Shown here: positions 42,901 to 53,398 of the stretch, one piece after another | Layout of the letters: each line of letters begins with the position of its first letter | Position numbering within the stretch: the stretch's first letter is position 1 | Source of the DNA: Phytophthora colocasiae | Lineage: Eukaryota > Oomycota > Peronosporomycetes > Peronosporales > Peronosporaceae | Length of the DNA: 64,000 nucleotides | Direction of reading: 5' to 3' | Assembly: GCA_018806915.1 (NCBI GenBank) | Contig: JAGKQI010000045.1 | Coordinates: forward strand, 1,240,001 to 1,304,000 | Made by a program: the position numbers and the translations under genes | Notes under the pieces: generated by a model | Databases searched by the model: none | What the model was told of the DNA's origin: nothing | The model's input: the letters and a program-made list of their open reading frames with translations, nothing else

Positions 42901-43442
42901 AAACTTCTGCGAAGCGTATCGAACTCCACGAGTCCATGAAAGACCTGAAAATCACGCCCAAGGCTGACACATTGACACTTTTCGATTGTTTGACCAAGTT
43001 CACCGAACGGGAGCAGCTGGGTGAAGCGAATACGTGGTACTGCCCCAAGTGCAAGAACCACGTGCGTGCATTTAAGAAGTTTGACCTCTTCTCACTCCCC
43101 AAGGTGCTAATTTTCCAGCTCAAGCGGTTCCGGTACGCGCAAAATGCATTCTACTTGAACCGTGACAAAATCTCGACGCTGGTAGATTTTCCCATCGAAG
43201 ATCTGGATCTGTCGGCATTTTTAATCGGACCAGGAAACGGATCAGAGCCCGTCTATGATCTGTTCGCCGTATCCGAGCACTGGGGAGGCCTTGGTGGCGG
43301 ACATTACACAGCTGTGGCCAAGAACCCCGTAAGCAAGCGCTGGTTTAACTTCAACGACAGCCATACCAGTACAACATCACCGGAGGCTGCCGTCTCACCG
43401 AAAGCGTACGTGCTGTTCTACATCCGTCGCGACCAGGCATAA
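39912..43442 (+). CDS. ubiquitin-specific protease (DUSP, Tudor-knot-like, USP)
   Basis: Four exons, 39912-40211, 40284-40430, 40495-42818 and 42881-43442, with GT-AG introns of 72, 64 and 62 bp, give 1,110 residues in one frame. The N-terminus resembles a DUSP domain (WFVVSSAWWARVLG, YRLVSQRVWNQLSDHFGFD). Around residues 315-365 is a Tudor-knot-like module (WYESRVIDLNDTKVKVHYRG, WDEWINRTSTRLAPL). The protease core begins with GLSNLGNTCFMNSMLQCL (catalytic Cys490), has YQQQDSQELMNFLLDGL, zinc-type CxxC pairs (CSNLDC, CPKC) and the His box GGGHYTAVAKN (His1065) followed by WFNFNDSH. It removes ubiquitin from proteins. The architecture resembles USP4/11/15 but the Tudor-like module is unusual there. 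The final exon ends YVLFYIRR. Confidence 0.9.
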
Positions 43443-43560
43443 GACAGGCGCTCGCTGCATGTGGAACTAGAAACATCGATCGGGTGAGGCCCCATTTGCT
43501 GTCGTCTCGCGTTTATTTGCGTAGATCTTGCTTCTGTTGGTGTCCAGCAGGGTTCAGGAA

Positions 43561-45699
43561 CTACGGCGACTTCAAGGGGGCGAAGCGGTACTGGTATCCT
43601 GGATAGTTGGATGGATTTGGAGATACAGAAAGTAAACGGACGTCTTCGGGAGGGAGTTGACGCAGCGTATCCAGCAGAACAGCGGTTGTCAAAACCTCGG
43701 TGGTGTTTTTCTGTGGAGAACGCTTGTGTTTAAAGGGTTGAAAGCCAGCTATTCCAGTGAATGGCAGCACTCGTCGCAAGCATGAAACTTCACATTCGAG
43801 TCGAGATGGCGAGGATCTGGTACGTGTGCTTGGTTGAGTGGTGGGGCGTTCACGTGGAGAATTTAATCGAGACGATCTTTCACAATCGTCGGAGGTTGCT
43901 GGCCGTGCGAGTTCGTCTAAACGAGAGGTGACTGGGATTCCCGTTGCCGCTTCTTCTCGAACGAGGATCTGTGGAAAGATAATACTCTTATTCCTGGCGT
44001 GTTTTGTGAAATTCCCAGTCACCACAGTATCATTGGCATCGACTGAGGTGCAAGTGAGAGATAACTCTCTCGAGCTGCCATCAGGATTAAACCGGTGTGC
44101 GAAGTCTTCCAGTCTCTGGTAGTGCTCTCCCATGAGAGATCGTACGACGTCTTGCAAGGGGGAGAGGAAGGACGCGACAGTGTCTCTGCGAAGACAGAGC
44201 AACGAGCAAGTCTCCAGTGCCACAATTTCCCAAGGAGCAGGTGTCCTGTGCCTTGCGAGCGCTCCTTCCTGTCCGAGAACGGCTGGCGCTTGGATGACGG
44301 CAACCACGGGCTTGCCGCGAGTCGCTGGCTTGGACACTTTGACGCTGCCTTGAACCAATAGGACGAGCACACTGATCTCCTCTCCTCGGCATATGATGTG
44401 CGAGCCTTCCCGTGCAGTGATGGAACTGGCAGCGTACGCGAGGTGGGTGATAATGTGTGAAGGCAGTGCGTGCATTCGAGGGATGGAAACAATAGCTTTC
44501 TCAGTGGCACGCATTACGACCTGTTTGTACGGCTTGATAGCACGTCGGTAGAGATCTCCAGGAACAACAGCGAGCTCTGCCCACGTGGTGGTGAACGTGA
44601 CGCACGCGCTCGCAGTACGAAGTCCCAGCGGTTCAATCAGACTGATTTCTCCGAAGCACGAGCCTGGCATGAGTGTGCGGAAGAAACCTGTGCCATAGGC
44701 TGCCAAGGAGACGCACCCCGTGATAAGGACGTAGAAGCTGTCGCCCGTTTCTCCCTGACGGAAGACAAACTCTCCTGCACTCACGCGCATGTAGGCGCTG
44801 GTGCGTGCCAGTTCTTGGAATGTAGTGTCCGGGAGCCGAGCATCGGCGAAGTATTTGAGACTGGCCAGCCACTTCTTCAAGTGTCGAACATCCAGTGAAG
44901 ACCTCTGCGCTGAAACCCGTTGTAATCGAGTCTGAACGCCATGCGCTTTCGCAAGTGCCAGAATGGACGTAACGTGGTCCGTACTGCTTGTTTGCAAGAC
45001 GAGCGAGGCTGCCTTCTTGTCGCTCGGGGCCGGCTGCGAACAGGACGCTGATGGTTCGTCCCAAAACGTGACGTGTTGTCTCCAGACTCGACGATGAGTA
45101 CGTTTTGCCTGCATCCGGTCAAGTGTTGTGAGATACGTAATGGCATTGACAATCCGTTGGAAAACGATGCGTAGTGGTGGCAATCCAGCAGGGACCTCCA
45201 CGACCTGGAACTCCTCTAAACGCGCTGTCGGACTCGGGAAACGGATGGTGCGGACGGTGGAGAACACATCGCCAATTCGACGAAAGTGAGGTGAGACGCG
45301 CATCACCACGACGCTTTTGTCCTGAAGACCGTAGTCTTCCAACTCGTCGTCGCCTTGGAGTTGCTCACCGTCGAGAAACAGTCGTTGTTGTTCGAACGGA
45401 ATGTCGAATTGGCGCTGGAGAGCTGCCTGCAAGCTCATCAGTGACTGTGACCGATGAACAGAGACCCGTTCCAGCTCAGACCGACCAGGAAGATGGAAAT
45501 ACACTTCGAAGCGGAGATCTCGCATGCGGATGCTGGACGGCTGATGCCAGAGAGGTGGAGGTTTGAACCTGGATGCGATCTTCCGTCGTTGAGCTGCACC
45601 AGCCATTGCAGCAACAGCAGCAGGCTGTGCTAGACGCGGAGAGAGCCCAACAGATATCATCTGAGATGACGACGAGCGTGGACGGCTTGGCGTCGTCAT
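43561..45699 (-). CDS. ubiquitin-like plus two cyclic-nucleotide-binding domains
   Basis: The 712-residue single-exon product has a ubiquitin-like fold at about residues 63-135 (DIPFEQQRLFLDGEQLQGDD), a basic linker, a cyclic-nucleotide-binding domain at about 285-400 and a second at about 412-515. The first has GEFVFRQGETGDSFYVLITG and an intact phosphate-binding cassette FGEISLIEPLGLRTA, so it can be expected to bind cAMP or cGMP. The second has REGSHIICRGEEISVLVLLV but LGQEGAL in place of FGE, so it may not bind. No kinase or channel domain is present, so it would act as a sensor or scaffold. The C-terminal 190 residues are low complexity. It converges on the USP gene with 118 bp between stop codons. 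Confidence 0.8.
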   Translation of the reverse strand: MTTPSRPRSSSSQMISVGLSPRLAQPAAVAAMAGAAQRRKIASRFKPPPLWHQPSSIRMRDLRFEVYFHLPGRSELERVSVHRSQSLMSLQAALQRQFDIPFEQQRLFLDGEQLQGDDELEDYGLQDKSVVVMRVSPHFRRIGDVFSTVRTIRFPSPTARLEEFQVVEVPAGLPPLRIVFQRIVNAITYLTTLDRMQAKRTHRRVWRQHVTFWDEPSASCSQPAPSDKKAASLVLQTSSTDHVTSILALAKAHGVQTRLQRVSAQRSSLDVRHLKKWLASLKYFADARLPDTTFQELARTSAYMRVSAGEFVFRQGETGDSFYVLITGCVSLAAYGTGFFRTLMPGSCFGEISLIEPLGLRTASACVTFTTTWAELAVVPGDLYRRAIKPYKQVVMRATEKAIVSIPRMHALPSHIITHLAYAASSITAREGSHIICRGEEISVLVLLVQGSVKVSKPATRGKPVVAVIQAPAVLGQEGALARHRTPAPWEIVALETCSLLCLRRDTVASFLSPLQDVVRSLMGEHYQRLEDFAHRFNPDGSSRELSLTCTSVDANDTVVTGNFTKHARNKSIIFPQILVREEAATGIPVTSRLDELARPATSDDCERSSRLNSPRERPTTQPSTRTRSSPSRLECEVSCLRRVLPFTGIAGFQPFKHKRSPQKNTTEVLTTAVLLDTLRQLPPEDVRLLSVSPNPSNYPGYQYRFAPLKSP

Positions 45700-45848
45700 T
45701 GGGAGGAAGACAACAAAACCATTGAACGTTCAAGCACTGATGTACGCTTTGAGGACGTATTTATAGTGGAATCCAACGGCATTCGAAGAAGACAAATGTC
45801 GAGTTCTGATAGTCGAGTTGGGGGAATTGGTAGGAAGAAACAAGAAGT

Positions 45849-45900
45849 TCATTACCATTTGCATGCTTCTCTAAAAGAGAATTTCATTTTCTCCATTTAG
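45849..45900 (+). promoter_or_regulatory. two initiator-like sequences upstream of the PH-domain gene
   Basis: TCATTACCATTTG at about 45,849 and TCATTTTCTCCATTTAG at about 45,884 both resemble the oomycete initiator consensus. They lie about 140 and 105 bases before the chosen ATG at 45989. Confidence 0.5.
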
Positions 45901-45988
45901 CTTCAGCGTTGGTTTTACGGTATTTATACTAGCTGAGACCCACGCGGCGGGTGTGCTACTCGCCATTCTCTATTCAAATTGCTTGCAA

Positions 45989-47452
45989 ATGTCCAGCACA
46001 GCCGAAAGCTTTGGTGTCCGACTCAAACGGAAGGTGCTTAGTACCGAGACCAAACTGTTCGAATGGAGACCGTGCAGTTGCACCGTTGTGGCTCGTGATG
46101 GGAAACTACTGCTAGAACTTCAGACACCACGAGATGAAGATAACACGGACGAGAGTAATATGGAGAGTATCACTATCGACTTGGCCACGCAGTTGCTGAA
46201 TGTCGTCCCCAAGAAGAACAAAGCGAGATGCGACCTCGAGTTCTACGCACCAGTATCGACTATGAGTAGAGATGTGCTGAAAGAAGAACTCATGGCTCCA
46301 TCGGCAGCTCATTGTCAGCAGTGGATAACTCAGGTTCGACGTGTCCAGCAACAAGCTCTTCAGCAACGCAGACCAACGTCCAGCACATCCACAAGATCAG
46401 GGGCTTCTCCTGTTGTGCCACTGCCTTCTCCTCTCAGCTATGCTGAGATTTCGGGTAGTAGAGTCACGGTTGCTCCATCTTCCGTCACTAGAGAAGCGTC
46501 TCCTTTAAGACGGCAGGTCTCACGACAAATGTCGGAATCCGAGCTCGCTCAACCGGAATTCGTATCATCTCCAGAGCGACAAAGCCCACTGAGATCCGAA
46601 AGTTTATCGAAATTTCCCTCGTGCCAAGTCCGTGGTGAACAATTAGCTGTGAACAACACTCTGGATCACACTGTCGATTCCTCAAGCGGGTCACCTGCAC
46701 CTGCGTTTGAGCCAGACACACGAGCGTCAATTTCATCCATTTCGTCCGTCGTAAGTGCAGTCCCATCGTGGCGAAGAAATCAAGTTTCAAGTCCTCAATA
46801 CTCGTCTTCTTCTGACAGTGACGTGCCACATTCTCCACATCGTTCTCGTCGAGGCAGACCTACACATGCGAGAGAATTTGAGGTTAAAGACTTGGCCAGT
46901 GAAGACGAACACGAACCTGCACGATATCGACGGAGATTTAGAGCTTCTGAAGTGAGACACACGAGCTCACAAGGGGTAAAACTTACCTCTTCTTCGTTAT
47001 CCTCACGAAGTTCGATTCCGTATCGAGTATCCAGTCGAACTCATCGGAATTCTACAGCATATGAAGAAGGGGAATCTTCACAAGCTGAGCTCCACATTCT
47101 TCAGCGTGTCGAGGCTGCACTGCGCGCTCTTGAGCTCGAGAACGCCCAAGCCAAAGCTCGTGAGCGAGAGCTCGTCCAGGAGCTCCAAACGCTGCGTGAT
47201 GCTGCGCGAGTAACAGCAGCAGAGCGTAAACACATTGAGCATGAGTTCCGCCACGCGCGACGAGAAGTTGACTCGTGGAGACGTGCAGCCCAAGGTGCAG
47301 AGGCAGCAGCGGCTCAACTGCAGGAGCAACTGGGTATTGCGCGCGAAGAAAACCAGCTACTAGCAGGTGAAAAGCTGCGCCTTAAACGGCAAAACAATGA
47401 ACTGCTCACACAGGTTCATCGACTTGACTCCCTCGTCTACGGACGCTTCTAG
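45989..47452 (+). CDS. PH-domain coiled-coil protein
   Basis: The frame opens at 45953, but the Met at 45989 (MSSTAESFGVRLKRKVLS) gives a cleaner PH-domain start and lies after two initiator-like sites, so I use it (487 residues). The PH fold spans about residues 8-125: strands with LFEWRPCSCTVVARDGKLLL, then a closing helix SAAHCQQWITQVRRVQQQAL. PH domains bind phosphoinositides or proteins at membranes. The middle (about 130-370) is Ser/Arg-rich and disordered. The last 115 residues are coiled coil (VEAALRALELENAQAKAREREL to the end), implying self-association. Single exon. It converges on the next gene with 146 bp between stops. Confidence 0.7.
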   Translation: MSSTAESFGVRLKRKVLSTETKLFEWRPCSCTVVARDGKLLLELQTPRDEDNTDESNMESITIDLATQLLNVVPKKNKARCDLEFYAPVSTMSRDVLKEELMAPSAAHCQQWITQVRRVQQQALQQRRPTSSTSTRSGASPVVPLPSPLSYAEISGSRVTVAPSSVTREASPLRRQVSRQMSESELAQPEFVSSPERQSPLRSESLSKFPSCQVRGEQLAVNNTLDHTVDSSSGSPAPAFEPDTRASISSISSVVSAVPSWRRNQVSSPQYSSSSDSDVPHSPHRSRRGRPTHAREFEVKDLASEDEHEPARYRRRFRASEVRHTSSQGVKLTSSSLSSRSSIPYRVSSRTHRNSTAYEEGESSQAELHILQRVEAALRALELENAQAKARERELVQELQTLRDAARVTAAERKHIEHEFRHARREVDSWRRAAQGAEAAAAQLQEQLGIAREENQLLAGEKLRLKRQNNELLTQVHRLDSLVYGRF

Positions 47453-47598
47453 GGTAAAAGTTCTGTCTTGACAACACATAGACTATCGTCAGTTCATTAA
47501 GAAGAAAATACATAATACCGTACAGTGATAGCAATTCCAAGCCGAGGAATCATCCAGCGATTAATTGTTGAAATGTGAAGATCTGCAATACTTGGCAG

Positions 47599-48939
47599 CT
47601 AAAAGCCACTACCGGAACCACTCCAGTTCCGCTCTTCGTATCTGTGGGCGAAATCCGCGGTTGATGACGCAGCCTTCGCTGCAGTTTTATCGTTCTTTGA
47701 GCCAGTATCCTTAGGAGCGGACAAGCGCTTCGTTGTGGTCCTCCTCACGTACTGTTGATCAGTACCTTTGCTTCTCGAAGACGTTTTCTTCAGCTTCACA
47801 GGCTCCTTGCCATCTACTTCCTTCCGTAGTTGCCTCTCCTTTTCCAGTTTATCTTCAGCAGCAGTGGCAGCTACCATCACTTTTGCAGCTTCAGCTACTG
47901 GAGTCGTGACGGTGCCATCTTTCGCCATCTCTTCTGGGTTTTCCCAAATCCACGAGAGCCAACTCGGGGTAACTGCGTACATGAACGTCCCCCAGATCGC
48001 ATCTCCACTCTGAGCTTGCACCGTTTGGTCCGCTACAACACCACTCACGAACTCCTTTGCATGATTCTGAATGTCTCGACGACTTAGCACATCATGAACC
48101 GAGTCCCCAAGCGTTTTCCCCACATTCTGCTTCACTGCGTCTTGCAAGAAAGTGTGAGCCAGTAACTGCGTCAAATTGGCTCGTGTCTTGTCATCACGCA
48201 TGATCTGCTCCAGTAGTAGCAGCAGAGACTCCTTAGCTCGAGGATCCACCACTGTGGACCGCAATAAGTCGACAAGTTGACGCAGAGTTTTGGGGTCTTC
48301 CATCAACGCCACAACTGTGTGTTTTGTCAACTCTGCCACTTGAGTCCGGGTCAATGGGTCGTTCAATGTATGAATCACTAATGCCCGTAGTGCTTCACGG
48401 GTCGACTCCATCACTACAAGCTGTACAATCATAAAAATGTTAGAATTTCTTCATAATTGCAAGATTTTTTTTCAAATACTTGTTACCCTTTGTAGGAACC
48501 TCGAGGCTTGATCCAGCACTTTGGGGTCATTCAACACCGTCTGGACAATCTGTGACGCCAGCTCTCGTGTATTACCACGCAGCGTTTCATCCTGTAGCGA
48601 GCGAGAGGCGACTTCGGCCGTGTGTTTGCTCATACCGAGCTTAAGCTCCGGTCCGAAGGCTACGAGCCCCACGCCAGCCAGAACGAAAGACCCTACCCAC
48701 CACCACACACGTTGGCTGCGCATGAGGCGCCGAACCATCTCTGGTTCGCTCATATTGACCGTAGACGGAATTTCGGAAGGTTTATTCGAGCTGTAGCATC
48801 GCCTACGCAAGCTTAGAGACTGCGATTTCCACGGATAAGGTAGATAACGATCTGGGGAAGCTATTGAGCCCTTCAGTTGCGGTGATAGAGCTTTCAATCG
48901 ACCGCTAGACATCGCGACGCGCATCATCCCCAGCCTCAT
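47599..48939 (-). CDS. probable mitochondrial inner-membrane protein, unknown function
   Basis: Two exons, 48939-48487 and 48420-47599, with a 66 bp GT-AG intron give 424 residues. The first 55 residues are Arg/Ser-rich without acids until SEIP (SQSLSLRRRCYSS), typical of a mitochondrial presequence. A membrane segment follows, RVWWWVGSFVLAGVGLVAFG. The rest is a series of helices with a repeated theme, for example TLNDPLTRTQVAELTKHTVV and VVDPRAKESLLLLLEQIMRD, that may form a helical repeat. The C-terminus is basic and low complexity. I recognise no named domain. The location is inferred from the presequence. Confidence 0.7.
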
Positions 48940-49040
48940 CTTGACGTGTTGTGGATTCTCAATGTGAGGCTGAAGTGACCTCTGGTGTCCGAATTAAAGT
49001 GCGACATAAAACGGATGACAAACGACAACGACTTCAATAC

Positions 49041-50604
49041 AGTGCTGGCCATAAATATGTAGTGAACAGTTATTCGTAGCTAATTGAATCAATTTTCTAC
49101 GATTAAGGCTAAAACCGCGTATTTGGGCGTTTCCAACGGAGAGCTTTCCGGGCATATATTTTTTTCATTCAGACGATTCGTGGTTGCGGAGAACTGAGAG
49201 TGACCATCACTCTGACACTGGCCAAAAGTACGTAGCGGAGGAAACGGAGCTCGATATTGAGCTTTTTGCTTTCGTATCTAACTTACTAATGCTTTGTCTT
49301 GCCTCCTTTACCTTCAATGACATCGCTAATGCGATCTGGCATCGAGTTCACTAAAGATTGAAGCTGCGAAAGGCCCACATTCTCCCAAGCAGCTTGAATG
49401 GCCGACTTGAGCTCGTGGACGCTTGTGTATTGCTTTCCACCGCGATAGACACATCGTGCAAGTATACCCCAGACGTTTTCAATTGGATTTAAGTCTGGAG
49501 ATAGCGCTGGCCAGTCGAGAACACTGATTTGTGAGCTCTTCAGGAAAGCCTGGGTGCTCTTTGACGCATGAATACTTGCGTTATCATGTTGAAAAACGTA
49601 GAGACCTTCATGGTAGGCCTCTCCAAAGGGTAGGAGATAGTTGGTAAGAGTTTCTTGGTAGTCATCAGAGTTTTGGCGGCCATCCAGAAACGCTAAATCC
49701 GTTTTTCCAAGAGACGAAAAACCACCCCATATCATGACGGATCCACCGCCATTTTGGCGGCTGAAGTATGTCTCCCTCTCGCATCTAAGATCGTGCCAGT
49801 AGTACTGTAGACCATCCGGACCGTCAAGATTAAATTTTTTCTCATCAGAGAAAACAATTTGATCCCAATCAGTCCTCGCCTTGATCATTTCCCTCGCCCA
49901 GTTTTGGCGGGCCATCTTGTGCCTCATTTTCAGCATCGGAGTGCGGTTTCGTTTGATGTAGGACATGTGAGGGGAATCGTGCAGCACACGACGCACAGAA
50001 CGCGCCGAAATCGACAGTTTCAGCGCCGTTTTCACGGCACTAGACGACAACTTAGCATTCTTCGCCTCCCTGACGATCCTCCGCTGCATCTTGCTGGAGA
50101 CCTTACGAGGCCTTCCAGACCTCTTGACTTTGCCGTAGTTATCTCTCATCCTCCAAAACTTGCTCACCCCCGATTCCGATCGATTTAGGTGCTTGCCTAT
50201 CTCCTTAAACGACCAACCGGCCACACGAAGACCGATTATTTTGCCTCTTTCGATTTCAGTAAATTCCGTTCCTTTGGTCATCTCTGTAGACCTGCTACAG
50301 CCAAACCAACAACTTCGTTAGATGCACAAGACACACAGCTTTCAATTATGGCACGCAGTGGGCTCTAACGCGTTACAGATCGCTCAATATCGAGCTCCGT
50401 TTCCTCCGCTACGTACTTTCGGCCAGTGTCAGAGTGATGGTCACTCTCAGTTCTCCGCAACCACGAATCGTCTGAATGAAAAAAATATATGCCCGGAAAG
50501 CTCTCCGTTGGAAACGCCCAAATACGCGGTTTTAGCCTTAATCGTAGAAAATTGATTCAATTAGCTACGAATAACTGTTCACTACATATTTATGGCCAGC
50601 ACTG
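49041..50604 (-). mobile_element. full-length Tc1-type transposon
   Basis: The 1,564 bp element is flanked by TA (49039-49040, 50605-50606). The terminal inverted repeats are about 222 bp (49041-49262 and 50383-50604), begin CAGTGCTGGCCATAAATATG, and are nearly identical. A continuous transposase gene fills the centre. It is the only transposon in the gene-dense half, and lies in an intergenic gap. Intact ends and gene suggest a young, possibly active copy. Confidence 0.95.
49286..50281 (-). CDS. Tc1-type transposase, DD34E, uninterrupted
   Basis: The 331-residue protein starts with a helix-turn-helix pair (EIERGKIIGLRVAGWSFKEI and GRPRKVSSKMQRRIV). The catalytic residues are in FSDEKKFNLDGPDG (first Asp), FQHDNASIHAS (second Asp) and SPDLNPIENVWG (Glu); I count 34 residues between the second Asp and the Glu, the DD34E spacing of Tc1. 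The GGGSVMIWGGFSS motif is present. Length equals full-length relatives. It cuts and pastes the surrounding element at TA sites. There is no stop or frameshift. Confidence 0.95.
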   Translation of the reverse strand: MTKGTEFTEIERGKIIGLRVAGWSFKEIGKHLNRSESGVSKFWRMRDNYGKVKRSGRPRKVSSKMQRRIVREAKNAKLSSSAVKTALKLSISARSVRRVLHDSPHMSYIKRNRTPMLKMRHKMARQNWAREMIKARTDWDQIVFSDEKKFNLDGPDGLQYYWHDLRCERETYFSRQNGGGSVMIWGGFSSLGKTDLAFLDGRQNSDDYQETLTNYLLPFGEAYHEGLYVFQHDNASIHASKSTQAFLKSSQISVLDWPALSPDLNPIENVWGILARCVYRGGKQYTSVHELKSAIQAAWENVGLSQLQSLVNSMPDRISDVIEGKGGKTKH

Positions 50605-50606
50605 TA

Positions 50607-51082
50607 GTTCTAAACATAGGACGTTTGAAGCCGGACAAAGGGGTTGCTAAAATGTATCTATATGCATTGAGCTCTACATTGAGCAATATGCAACGCAACA
50701 CTTGCGCTTTGTTCGAAATCCATTCCATTGCACACGCACTATCCACCCTCTCAAATCACTTCAGGTAAACGCACCGCCAATGCCTACCGCAGCGACGCTT
50801 GAAGCTCCCGTCGCAGTGGCGCTGTGTCTTTCTTGCTCTGCCTAATGTTTGCTGGCCATCGCACAAAAGTTGTCTTTTTCTGTTTCGCTTCGTTTCGATG
50901 CCTCGTTGTCTCGATCTCCTCAGCCTCGCGCTCGTTAATAAACACGCACCACTTCTAAGCCACCAGACACCCCCGCGCGCTTGTCGCAAGCCTTCAACTG
51001 CGCTTCGCTCGGTCGTACGGGTTACTTGCTATCATGAGTGCTTCATCGCGTCGCGTCGACTTGACCGTCATCCCTGTATAGT
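50607..51082. other. intergenic region 3' of the Tup1-type gene
   Basis: No domain is seen in any frame. The stretch between the Tc1 element and the corepressor stop holds the 3' end of the latter. No repeat was noticed. Confidence 0.5.
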
Positions 51083-53328
51083 TTAAAAAGTCTGGCACTG
51101 GTACTTCCAGATCACGGCAAAGCAATCTCCGCTACCAGTTGCGAAGTAGGGAGACGCTGGAGACGACGCCACACTTATCACCGAATTCCGGTAGCCTGTC
51201 AAGGTCAGTACGGAGCGAGAAGAACGAGGGTCCCAGAACACCACCGATCGGTCCTTAGAACCGGACATCAACCACCTGTAAACATCGAAATTTAGTTAGT
51301 AACGAGCTTGACTCTAAATAAAAGCAGACTTGCTGAGCGAACGAACCTTCCATCAGGAGTGTATGCAACCGATAGAACGAAGTCCTTGTGGCCCTGGAAA
51401 AGCATGCGCGGCCGTGTCGTCGTGCGGCCCTGAGCACACACGTCCCACAACATGATGTTGCGGTCAAGCGAGCCAGAAATCACGTTCTTGCCATCGGGCG
51501 AGAAAGCGATCGAGTACACCGAGTCACTGTGGCCCTCCAACCGGTCCAGTAGCTGTGCCGTCTCCGTGTCCCAAATTCGTACAACCTTGTCAAGTGACGC
51601 AGCAGCAAGAAGACGACCATCCGGCGATAGTGCCACGGACGTGACACCATCAGACGGACCACCACTCTCGTTGCCGAAAATTTTTTTGCACTGGCCGTTG
51701 CGAGCATCCCAAAGACGGACCTTGCGATCACCGGAACCAGACACGATCAGGTCATTTACGTAATCCAGGGAGTAAATTTCAGATTCATGGCCAGTCATAG
51801 CGGGGCCTTCCTCGTTCGAAGCAATATCCCACACACGGATGGTATTCTGTGGCATACCAGCAACCAACTTCGTGCAATCCGGCGAGAAACAAACAGCGCG
51901 AACATATGCATCGTCAGCCTCATTAGCTGGAGCGTTAGCCTGAGAAGTTGGAGTCTGTCCAGATCCAGCAGGGCGAGACACCAAAAACTTGCGGTCACCA
52001 GTTTTAACATCGAAAACTTGTGCGGTTTTGTGGCAACCCGAAGCCATCATCGTGCCGTCCGAGGAGAAACGCACGCAGCACACAACACTCTGGTGGTCCA
52101 TTGACTGGTGCATCTCAGCAGCAGGGCGTTCCGATTCCTGGTACGACATGCTTGTCTTCGAAGAATACACACAACTCCAGTTCAGACGACTCGCCTTGGT
52201 GTTCGAGCTTTTCTGGGTTGTGTTGTTACCCGAAGCGGCTGACAGTGTCGTCGTTGCGCTCGCCGATGGGCGACTAGACTCCACATTTTCTCCCTCAGTC
52301 TTCGTAGTGTTCGAAGCTCCGCTCTGGGACTGGTTGGTACTTGAGGCGCTAGGACTTGAGTTCGTACTGGTCGATCCCTGCTCACGGTTCATTTTGGACA
52401 CCTGCGGAAGCATTCCAGTAGAAGTGGGGGCACTTCCACCAGCCGAACTAACAGAAGGAAGTGTACCCTTGCCATTCGCGTTCAGACTAGGGATGCTAGG
52501 CTCGGAACCATTCAGCTTGGATTTCTTCAGAGCCGGGGGTGAGCTGGCTGCGCGATCCTTGCCGTTCACTTCACTGTTAATGCTGGGCATGCGTCGCGAA
52601 GACGGAGTCGTGTTAGCGTTGTTCGTCTCCAGCGGACTGAGCTGCGGCGGAGGGTTGTTGTTGCCTCCCTGAGGGGGAGGCGGAAGCTGAGGGGGCTGCT
52701 GGCCAAGCTGTTGCAGACTGCGCGACGCCGGCTGCACAGGAACCACACGAACAGGGGAGCTGCCATTTCCACGCTGGCTGTTGGCTGTTCCTGCTCGACC
52801 CGATGACGTAGCAGCCGCCACAAGGTTAGACATGAGCGAGGACGAATCTTCCTGCATGCCGCCGCTGGTAGGCGGAGCACGCGAGCGCTTGTTGGGCAAC
52901 TTTGCAGCTACAGGCTGCTGAGGAGGGGCTTGCTGCGGCACTTGACCCGTCTCCAGTTGTCTGCGCATGCGCAGCATATCCTCCTCGTATTGCTGGCGGA
53001 TACGGCGGTGGTTGGCCTCCAGCGCCTTGAGAGACTGCTGGATCTGGTCCATTTCTACGACCTGCGACTGGATCTTGCGCTCCATCTCGAGCTGCTCCAT
53101 CTTGGCCATGTTCAGCTGCTGGATTGCAGCCTCGTACTCGGCCTTGACCTGGTCCAACATTTCGCCTACACGGCTAGTGGCAGCTGTGGCCAGCTGTGGC
53201 GGGGCGCCAGGGTTTCCAGACGATGGACCGCGGAGTTGCTGCGGCTGCTGCTGCTGCGGAGGCGGCACTCCTGCGTTCGGGTTGCCGCCACGGCCACGGG
53301 TCGGGCCAGGGGCAGACGACGTGTACAT
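51083..53328 (-). CDS. Tup1-type WD40 transcriptional corepressor
   Basis: Two exons, 53328-51347 and 51275-51083, joined by a 71 bp GT-AG intron, give 724 residues. The frame is open upstream to 53658, but Met at 53328 ([12 protein letters not shown]) is preferred because an initiator element lies 57-70 bases upstream and the Tup1 N-terminal domain follows: [20 protein letters not shown] and [19 protein letters not shown] (about 52-128), the tetramerising and Ssn6-binding helix in yeast. A long Pro/Ser/Asn-rich linker leads to seven WD40 repeats (about 400-724), such as [37 protein letters not shown], ending [18 protein letters not shown]. It is expected to be recruited by DNA-binding proteins to repress genes. 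Confidence 0.85.
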
Positions 53329-53384
53329 GGCTACCTGTTTCGAGTATGTTCTAATAGGAGGAAGGGAGGCACTCGATGTATTAG

Positions 53385-53398
53385 CAAAATAGGAATGA
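53385..53398 (-). promoter_or_regulatory. initiator-like element of the Tup1-type gene
   Basis: On the minus strand TCATTCCTATTTTG resembles the oomycete initiator consensus. Its distance to the ATG at 53328 (57 bases) supports that Met as the start. Confidence 0.5.
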
